Of a DNA stretch of 64,000 nt, positions 56,164 to 64,000 are shown piece by piece. The notes beneath the pieces are model-generated. The model saw only the letters and a program-made list of their open reading frames with translations, made no database searches and was not told where the DNA came from. The translations under genes and the position numbers were made by a program. The DNA is taken from NCBI GenBank assembly GCA_037176845.1, contig JAYKXP010000172.1:1-64000 (forward strand). The letters run 5' to 3'. Positions within the stretch are counted from its first letter, which is position 1. Each line of letters starts with the position of its first letter. This stretch comes from Paramarasmius palmivorus. Its lineage: Eukaryota; Basidiomycota; Agaricomycetes; Agaricales; Marasmiaceae.

Positions 56164-58982
56164 ATGCAATCCCTCGCTATCCTCGAAAGCAAAGGCCCCT
56201 ACGAACTCGTCAACACACCCATTCCAGTTCCTGAACACGGCGAAGTGCTAGTCAAAGTCCAAGGTGCCGCCTTAAACCACCTCGAATGGAAGATCCGATA
56301 CATGCCAGTCGATCTTTTTCCGTTCCCTTTGCATACCGGAACAGACGGTGCTGGGACAGTAGTGCAAGTCGGTCCTGGGGTGTCCAATGTCCAGATTGGT
56401 GATAGGATGTATGGCTTGTCTTTTCTGAGCTATTCAACGCGACTGACGTGTTTTATAGACTCTTTCAAGGATGGACAGACAACAAACGGAGTAGTTTCCA
56501 GGAATACACTGTCGTTGATGTGGATCTCTGTGCAAAGGTACGCGTTTCCCCTTCCCCTTCCCTTGCGCACAACACCTCATCCCCAGTGAAAATCAGGTCT
56601 GGAAATATTCCGAAAAATCCAGATTAAAGGGCGCTATCTGGAATTTGGAAGCGTTTCGGGATTTCATCCGGGTTTTTCTTGAATTGGTAATAGCACTACG
56701 TCGGTACTTACAAAAATCTGAGCTCATACGTCATTGAACCAACATTAGGTGTGACTTCGTATAATTCTGCTGTTCGTGCCCGCCGTGTTGTCCGCAACTC
56801 ATCCCAAGGTCTGTCTATAGTCTGTCCGTCTCTAATCTATTCGTCTCTAGTCTGGCCCCCTCCTTCCATTGCCGACCTTACAGTTATGCCGGGGTGGGAC
56901 CGTGAGAATCTTGGGGTGCAAAGAAACACGTCAGTAACCTGTCTACCAACGCACGCCTGTCATCTTGACCACCATGTTCCCCTCAGGTCCCCAACCCTGC
57001 AGCACTATCCCAAGGATGTCCTTCTCAGATATCTGTCGCATTCAGCACACGAAGCCCCGGAGACATTGGACAAGGTTCTCAGGATGAATTGGTGAGATTT
57101 TCCCGTAAACGAGTATCCCAAATTAACATTTCGTGTAACAGAGATCCTCTTCGCAGATCTTGCCCGATTCTTCTCCATCGTCTCCCCATCTCTCACTCAA
57201 ATCTCCTGCATCCTCGAGTCTCCCCAGCTCTCATCCGATTAAGCACAGTCAGCCCGTCGAAGACACCACTAAGGCCTTCCAGTGACATCATTGCCGGTGT
57301 CACCAATGACACTCCTCATCGCCGTCAAGTAAGTTGCATATACCTTCACATCGTCTAACGACGTTGCTGATGCCGGTTGGTATTACCCCAGGAGGATCCT
57401 CTGTGAGTAATATAGCTACTTCTTCTTTGATATCTTGACTGATCGTTCAAGACTTAGTGCCAACCTTGTTATTCCAGCGCCTGCCGCCGTCACCTGTTTC
57501 TCCCAACCCACCAACCGAAGCCGATGCTGCTCGCACTTCCTCTCCTGGCGCTGACAAGGCTGCCACCTTCAATCAGAAATCCAGGTGAGCCTTTGCCCAC
57601 TTTAGTAACGAAAACAATACTGACTTGATTGTACACACAAGGAACATGTACTTCGAAGAATACATCGGACAGGAAACCTTGCCCCGACGGTTGTAGAGCT
57701 CAGTGCAATATGGAAGGCCATAACGCCCGAAGAGGAAAAGGTACGCAGTCGGCGTTGTATCTCCGTAATGGCATTTTGGTAAACTGATCGTATGGATGCC
57801 AGAAATATAACGAACTTGGCATAGAGAAGAAGCGACAAGACGCAGAGAGCTCTAATTGAAGTCAGGTCAGTTGGATTTCGCCCCACGTTGTGAGAGCCAT
57901 CCTAACTTAGTCGATTTCAGCCCGTATTTCCAGATTACTCCAGATAATTCCAGAGTAGTTGTACATAATGCTAGTTGTGATTAATTCAGCTGCCGGCCAG
58001 ATGTTTCCAGATATGACCGATTTCGTATGGAAAATACATGGAAATGTTAAAATTTCCGGCTGTATCCGGTGATTTCTGAGATTTCTCCAGCGGCGGCTCT
58101 ATCCATTTACGGCCAGATATTTCCAGATTCCACCAGATTCCATCCAAAAATTCCGGACCTTCCCCGACGTGATTTTCACTGGGCCTCATCTAACACCCAA
58201 CACCCAGATTCCCGACACCCTATCCTTCCTCGAAGCAGCTGCCCTTCCGCTCCCTTTGATCACCGCCGCCTTTGGCCTTGCGCTGCCATACCCTGCTCAA
58301 CCAACCCCATCGGCTGCAGCTAAAGACTTTAAATTCCCGCCACGCGGCGGTGCTGGTTTAACGCCTTTTTGGCGTCCGGAGGCTAAAGGCTCCTGCGCTG
58401 GACAGGCGATTCTGATTTTAGGCGGGTCTTCGTCTGTCGGTCAGCTAGGTAAGCCCCAAAACTACACACTAGACATCTAACTGACCGCGTCCGTCAGCGA
58501 TTCAAATCGCGAAACATCTCGGATTCTCAGATATCGTCACCACCGCTTCCATTACCAACACTGAACACCTCACATCCCTCGGAGCTACCACCGTACTCGA
58601 CCGTTCAACCACCTTCGACCCCGACCCCAACCTGAACGTCAACGTCATCTTCGACACCGTATCCACCACCACCCAAGCACACATCCACCACCTCGTCCCA
58701 GGTGGAAAGCTCATCTCCGTCGGTACCATCCCACCCGAGCTAGGGAGCATGGGTGTGTCTACCTATGGGTCGGCGCATTATTACTCTGAATACGGAAGGG
58801 AGCTGTTCGGTGCCGTTGAGAGGCTTTTAAGGGAAGGTGTGCTGAAGCCCTTGGTGGTGGAGAAGCTTGGTGGTGGGCTGGGTAGTGTACCTGATGGATT
58901 GGGGAGGTTGCAGAGAGGTGAGGCGGGGGGTATGAGGGGGAGGTTGGTTGTGGATCCTTCTGAGACCGAGACGAAGGAGTAG
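56164..58982 (+). CDS. medium-chain (MDR) zinc-type NAD(P)H oxidoreductase / trans-enoyl reductase-like
   Basis: Exons 56164-56408, 56459-56537, 58208-58448 and 58498-58982 total 1050 nt, 349 aa. The N-terminal GroES-like part has PIPVPEHGEVLVKV, GAALNHLEWKI and HTGTDGAGTVVQVG. The Rossmann part has LILGGSSSVGQ|AIQIAKHLGF (glycine-rich GGSSSVG), then LGATTVLDRST, VIFDTVS and PGGKLISVGT. The catalytic zinc Cys of classical ADH is absent (N-H-L-E-W), as in enoyl-reductase-like members. Intron 2 (56538-58207) is 1.67 kb because a transposon sits in it; after removal the reading frame is complete. It is often paired with monooxygenases in fungal secondary metabolism. Confidence 0.75.
56582..58183 (+). 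mobile_element. hAT-like TIR element, copy 2, in intron 2 of the MDR gene
   Basis: 1,602 bp with the same terminal repeats as copy 1 and its own 7-bp target duplication CCTCATC (56575-56581, 58184-58190). It lies inverted relative to copy 1 on the + strand but in the same sense relative to its host gene. The host intron reads correctly around it (gtacgcg...cacccag). In its sense strand a spliceable end reads WKAITPEEEK|KYNELGIEKKRQ; a similar end in copy 1 is out of frame by 7 nt. Confidence 0.75.
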
Positions 58983-59477
58983 TTCGGACCTCAGCTTGGT
59001 TCGCGATGTACATGTAAAGCTTCAATAGCTTCAATACTTACGACAGAGATCCCAATGGAAAGCAGTATTACATCTCGTCGATCGAGCTCAAGATCTATAA
59101 AGAAAACGCAGTCGTGATAGTCTCATCTCTAAATACACGCTATTTAGATCAAAACCGTCCTCTGTTTCAAAGGTCGCAATTAACGCGGAATGTAGTAACA
59201 GGATTCTATTCAAATCGTGGAGATCCAAGCTCAAGCCTGGGTATGATTCTTCGCCCGGATGAGAAGGCGAGCAGGTGAGGAGGTATAGCAATAAAATAAG
59301 ATTGCGGATATCTATGCTCTAGTCGTGATTCCTATTACATCGTAAGTTAACGTTCTCTAAATGGATCTTGTGTTAGCACGCTGCCACCCAAATGCAAACA
59401 CACATCAACTCACCATCACCAAACGTCATACCATTCATAACACCATCAGAGTTGAATCTAAACCGTCCCACTACCTC
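58983..59477. other. convergent 3' region, no gene seen
   Basis: 495 bp between the stops of the MDR oxidoreductase (+) and the MFS transporter (-). Only short frames are present. Confidence 0.4.
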
Positions 59478-61969
59478 CTACTTCTGACTCTCCATAACCA
59501 TCCTCGAAAACACACTCTTACTCCTAATCTTCGGGCCGTAGAAGAACAGGATCTACCAGCGTTTGAGTTCAAGTGTCGCGGTCAAGAAAGAAAATGAAGG
59601 TCGAAGAAAAGAAAAAAGGAAGAAAAAGGAAGAAGACGTACAAAAGGAATAGGAATCATAACAGTAGCGATCAACGCAAACATCGTACTAGCCCATTTAT
59701 ACGTCAACGCGCGGAACATTTGGTTTGTGAATAGGGGGAAGGCGAAGCCTGCGAGGTTTCCTGTTTGTGTTTTTGGTGTGAGCCGGGGTAAAGGGCAGGG
59801 GTAAGGAAAGGGGGTAAGGGAAGGGAACGTACGACAGAGACTTTGCCCAGCCAAGGCTGAGGATGCGAATGGGCCGTAACTAGAACACGGTAAGAAGAGG
59901 TACGGGATAAGGGATAAGGGAAACACACCAATCAGCGAGATACGAAAACACCGCTAGGTATATCACATATGCCGACCAAGTGAATACCTTCAATTTCACC
60001 ATACGTTCAACTCAGCTAAACACTCTCGACAAGCAGGGAAAGGCCTCACCAAAACACCCATAGCCAACCCAACCCACGACACACTACTAAACGACGTCCA
60101 AGCGTAGATGAACATGCCTCCGGGGAAGAGGATAGCTGCGGCACAGGCAAAGTAGAGACGAGCTTCGGGGCCGCGGGTTGGGTAGCCTTTCCTGCAACGA
60201 GCGCTAGTGTAAGGAAGCGTTGAGTAGAGTGTATTGGGACGGGGACGTACTGGTATAGCCGCTCTTGGATAAAGTTAGTTATGAAGCCTACGGAGGAGCC
60301 GATGCTGTCGGGCGAGTTAGCTCGAATGGTGAGAAAGGGAAGGGAAAGGGAGACACGAACATCATAGCGCAAAACACGGTCCCGACTTGACCGATGGTGA
60401 AGTTGTGTATGTCGCGGAAGAGTGAGCCAACGGATCTAGGGAGCCTGTAAGCAACTTGGAGTGGTACTGGGAGGTGCTATACGTACTCTAGCATGCAATA
60501 TAGAACACCCCATGCGAAGCCTATCCATAACTATTGGAGTTGACAATCAGTCGCGCAGGGAACGTCAAAAAGGTCGAGAAGCTCACACTAAAGCTCGCTA
60601 CTACCGGCTCCGTGAACATAAGGTCTAAAAAAACGCATAAGCAACGTTCACGCCCAGGAGGTGAAAAAAGAACACTCACGAATCGGCCTCGTACACGAAA
60701 TATAAATCAACGTCTTAAGCGACGCCCGCTCATCTTCCACTCTCGCTCGATAGCGCTTATCCCCAGTTTCCTTCCGTATCCGTCTCGCAATCCTCGTGAG
60801 TATAATCGACGCTCGTGTTTCTTTCATTACGAGTGGGATTAGGACGAACATCGCTGATGCGTTTCTGTGCGAAAAGGTCATATTAGATCGTTACCAATAT
60901 CAACCCGGCGCTGGGTGTTAGAAGAGGAAACGCACATCATCTGAACCCATTGAATCCATCTCCACCCCAGGTTCGTATTCATCTCTATCCACCCGGCAAA
61001 GACAGGTCCGAAACCCGTCCCTCCGATTGCTGTTAGAGCGAAGAGTGCCATCGGTAAACCACGTCTAAATAGAGTGTTGATAAGGTATTGGGTACGATCA
61101 ATTAAGAAGAAAAAGAAGAGGTCCTCACTGACTCGGCGCCCAAATATCCGCAACAGTACCACCCACCATCGTCGAACCCGTGGACCCAAAACCCCCTTGG
61201 AGGAATCGCGCGATGAGGATGGTTTGGATATTTTTAGCTCTGTTCACGTTTGATGATGATAAGCAACACGGCAAGAAGAATTGGAACGCGCGCACTCACT
61301 CCGCAATCATCAGATACATCAACATAAAACCCAAGCTAGAAACAATATAAAGCGGTTGACGGCCGAATTCCTCGCTAAAAGAAGCTGTTACGAGGGGAAC
61401 CAAGCCGAATCCTAATGCGTAGAGGCTTAGACCGACTGTTGCTTGGTATTCGGTGCATCCGATGGAGGGGATCATGCTTGGGAAACCCATGTTGTAGGCT
61501 CCTGCTGTTCCGGCTGTTGGTGTTGGGTGTTGAGTGTTGAGTGTTGGGTGTTGGGTGTTAAGGGTGATGGGGAAGGCGTACCAGATAAGAGAGTGAAATA
61601 ACACGCTAAGGCTGTTATCATCCATTTTTTGGTCGGTGAAAAGTTCATGGGGTTGCGTTGGTCGCCTGGTTCGAATTCGATCTGCGAAAGGCGTTAGCCT
61701 AAGTACGGAGTTCGAGGAAAGGGGTTGGAATTGAGACTGACGTAGATAGGCTCTTGTTCATCGCTAGTACCAGAGGACTCTCCTTCTTTCTCGACCGACT
61801 CCTTATGATGCACGAGTTGATCCAAGAGGTCTTCTGCAGACGGTGGCGTGATAATATCGACTCTGGGATCCAGACTGGGTTCTCGAACGTCCTTTAGGGA
61901 TTTTATGGCCACGCCTTCGAGTTGCACCGTTCGAGCCGACTCTGCGTCATAGCTTTCTCCGTTCATCAC
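59478..61969 (-). CDS. MFS transporter (DHA1/polyamine-drug antiporter type)
   Basis: A multi-exon gene starting MMNGESYDAES. After a cytosolic N-terminus (DEQEPIY|IEFEPGDQRNPMNF) the typical MFS core follows: SIGCTEYQATVGLSLYALGFG (TM2), EEFGRQPLYIVSSLGFML (loop 2-3 motif A, GR.), ILIARFLQGGFGSTGSTMVGGTVADIW (TM4), RGLPMALFALTAIGGTGFGPV (TM5), LGWRWIQWVQ, a Lys/Arg-rich central loop, and a C-terminal half with GSSVGFITNFIQERLY and AGQSLCRNLAGFAFPLFTNQMF. The last exon ends LFFYGPKIRSKS, the usual MFS end. About twelve membrane spans are expected at the plasma membrane. It may export the product of the neighbouring enzyme pair; the substrate is not deducible. Confidence 0.8.
61516..61562. repeat. 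7-bp tandem repeat in an MFS intron
   Basis: About six units of tgttggg/tgttgag in tandem. It lies in an intron, so it does not change the protein. It is not the TTAGGG telomere repeat. Confidence 0.6.
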
Positions 61970-63240
61970 GAGAACCTGCGAAAAGGAAGAAAAAAAGGCG
62001 CGTTTGAGCTTCGAGAAGATGAGGTTAGGCGGTGAGATTGACTCTCACTTATTTAAAGTGGGTTGTGATGAGTCGAGTCAGCATTTGTGAGCGAAAAAGC
62101 TTCAGGTCATGAGGGATCTTGCCAGGTTTGTGCCGACGAGGGATATAGATCAACCATAAGCTTGCCGTCCACGTGGGTTTTTGTGGAAAGTGAAAATGAC
62201 AGAAATTGATCGTTATCCCCTGTTATCACCGTGCCTTTGTTCGATGTCGTCCGCGGTGTCGGTGTGTTCTGCCTCGCGATGCCATGAAGAGGCTCGAGTC
62301 GTCTCTCTTCATAGAGGTATGTTTTTGCGCAGTCCTTACGATATTCCGAGACCTGATGGTGTCGTAGGCGCCCTTTCTCCTGGATTACACGCTCCAAACA
62401 CTTTCTGCAAGAACTATATTCAGAGTGACGCGAGATCTATAAGCGTTTTTGGTTCCGAGGGGCATAACCGAGTCATGGTGGAAGGACGGAGCTCCAGAGG
62501 CTGATTCAGGCTGAGATAGCGGATTATCATTGTGGCGAAGGGTTTGCGGTAGACAGGTGCGTGTTCTTCATTTCGCTTTTCTCTGTCTATTAATTCCTCT
62601 TTTCTCCAAGAGGTTATGTCGTGTTAAACCATGGAGGATGCTTTGTACCGTTCAGACACACACACCTTCCGCAGCCTGTATTCCTTCATACACCAACTTC
62701 ACGGTTCTCTGCAACGGAACATCCGGCGGATCCAATCAGAAAACGTAACCGGCTTGGCTCCTGCAACCCCTCAAATCAGCATTCCGTTCCATTCATAAAG
62801 TCAGTCCAATGAAAGACTCGCCTCTCGACATAAAGCTCTTTGTTCATCATTCATTCACGACCCACGTAGGCTGGAAGGAAGAAGCCGCAAACACGAGTTT
62901 TACCCTTACCGAGCTCCCGAACAAAGAATTTTTTTTTTTGCAAATCGGCCAAACGTTCGCAAACAGACCCAAGTACGATAAATAGGACCGCGCGGCTTTG
63001 CGGATTCTTTGGGAGACCTTGACCTCTGACCACTACCATCCACTTGGATGGCGCGACTTTCGTCGGACGGACGTTTCGATTCGGTTGTGGCTAACACCGT
63101 CGAATTAATCTGTGACTGGACGTCTGGGGGCCGATTCCTCCTGTACGAAAGGTTTTCTGGGTTCTTTCATTGGTGCCGGCGGTGGTAAAGTCAGGCGCGT
63201 AATGCTTAATCTCCCCAAGCATCATGACTATTGGTGCTAC
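61970..63240. other. intergenic, no supported gene
   Basis: About 1.27 kb. Frames of 60-107 codons on both strands have no domain, start context or splicing. A poly-T run lies at 62930-62939. It leads into the hairpin array. Confidence 0.35.
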
Positions 63241-64000
63241 GTCCTGACTGGACATGGACTTCTGACTATATGTCGAAGTACCGACAACTGTCTCACACCG
63301 AGACTCGCTTCACACCGAAGCTCACCTCACATTGAGGTACACCTACTACGGTGTCGGCTGACTGCAGCCTTAGTTCACTATGAACTACGTCTCACTGGAG
63401 ACTCGCTTCACTGGAAGCTCACCTCACTTTGAGGTCAACACCACTGGGTGTTCAGCTCGACTATGAGCTCTCTCCGCTAGGAGACGGATGTCTATCATCC
63501 CCGCCGTCGGTTATCTGGCATCAAACCTCTCGGGCACCGGACCTCGACGCAAGTCTTCAAGACCGCCGTCTATCAAGAGATCTCGTTCGGCCACGTCAAG
63601 CCCTCAAGAGTACTCTTCGCATCTACCTCCGGCCGGACCTTACGCATGCACAAGTCCTCACGTCTACGAGGCAAGGGGCTCTCGTACCGCAAGGTCATAG
63701 TTCCTGTCGACCTAGTCCACCGACGAAAGAGTCTCACATCGTGGACTCGACTCACCTCTCCGCTCACGCGACTGGTGTAAGAGGAACATCGTTCCTATCG
63801 GATGTCATTCCGATGCAAAGACCCAAGTTGGTCTTGCGCCCCATGCGCGTCACACGATCGCCTTGGGAAGTCTTCAGACACGAAGAAGAGACTGACTGTC
63901 TCTAGGCCTGATATGGCCTCACCACTGACTGTGGTTATGCCCTCGAAGATCGAGGCGCTCAGTCGAGATACTCGACCGGCTAGTAAAAGCCGTATACCAC
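63241..64000. repeat. chain of short perfect hairpins (continues past window edge)
   Basis: From 63241 the DNA is almost wholly made of 4-7-bp perfect stems with 3-6-base loops placed end to end: GTCC-tgact-GGAC, GTCTC-acacc-GAGAC, GCTTC-acacc-GAAGC, CCTCA-cat-TGAGG, ACACC-tactac-GGTGT, GGCTG-actg-CAGCC, GTTCA-cta-TGAAC, and so on. The unit GTCTC/GCTTC/CCTCA/ACACC at 63290-63355 recurs at about 63388-63450 with the same stems but different loops. The region 63483-63770 has fewer, weaker dyads (AAGAGTACTCTT). From 63790 they become dense again: GGAAC-atc-GTTCC, ATCGGA-tgtcat-TCCGAT, GAGAC-tgact-GTCTC, ACCAC-tgact-GTGGT, CCTCG-aagat-CGAGG, CGGCT-agtaaa-AGCCG. A 158-codon frame inside (63429-63905) has no domain and is taken as incidental. 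Confidence 0.7.

Noticed and set aside
57600..57870. HMG-box gene in the TIR element
   Set aside because: Only the second half of the motif is vaguely similar, and one copy is frameshifted.
61516..61562. Telomere-type repeat
   Set aside because: The unit is tgttggg/tgttgag inside an intron, not TTAGGG, and it is short.
63429..63905. 158-codon frame as a real gene
   Set aside because: It runs through the hairpin chain, shows no domain, and a competing frame on the same DNA is equally open.
63241..64000. CRISPR array or other direct-repeat locus
   Set aside because: No constant repeat with unique spacers; the repeated property is self-complementarity, with differing stems, and the context is fungal.

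Overview
The window looks like nuclear DNA of a mushroom-forming basidiomycete (Agaricomycetes). Genes are broken by many 45-60 nt GT-AG introns (a few GC-AG), lie on both strands, and several encode families I know mainly from agaric genomes: F-box-like proteins, MYND zinc fingers, a viroplasmin/RNase H1-N domain protein, a thaumatin-like secreted 'glycopeptide', and a degenerate cupin/JmjC-like protein. No bacterial operon logic, rRNA, tRNA or CRISPR array was seen. I spliced exons by hand from splice signals, reading frame and paralogue comparison. Where exon lengths sum to a multiple of three I treat the model as good.

Layout. 1-29.4 kb is accessory, paralogue-rich territory: a partial F-box gene, gene A (unknown family), gene D (acidic nuclear-type protein), a MYND protein, a small heat-shock protein, X1 (unknown family), a double-MYND protein, Y1 (F-box-like), X2, an acidic small protein, gene B (paralogue of A), gene C (probable paralogue of D), gene E and the large gene F. 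At about 30.8-38.6 kb sits an AT-rich, apparently intact Helitron with one unspliced ORF (Rep HUH and two-Tyr motif, Pif1-type helicase, C-terminal cysteine-protease-like domain) and a textbook hairpin plus CTAG 3' end. From 40.5 to 49.1 kb the accessory pattern resumes: X3, a nucleotidyltransferase-like gene, a viroplasmin-domain gene, and the tandem pair Y2/Y3.

49.4-52.2 kb holds the secreted glycopeptide gene between two copies of one flanking sequence. A third, gene-less copy of its promoter lies at 6.1 kb. 52.3-62 kb is a more conventional metabolic block: a PheA/TfdB-type FAD monooxygenase (-), a divergent MDR oxidoreductase (+) and an MFS transporter (-), possibly a small pathway cluster. 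One 1.6-kb TIR transposon has inserted twice, once into an intron of each of the two divergent enzyme genes.

The last 760 bp (63.24-64.0 kb) is a chain of short perfect hairpins. A four-hairpin module occurs twice with its stems conserved and its loops changed. This is the most unusual structure in the window and I cannot assign it to a known element. The three-member X family (exon 2 is exactly 385 nt in every copy) and the A/B pair are the clearest undescribed protein families here.
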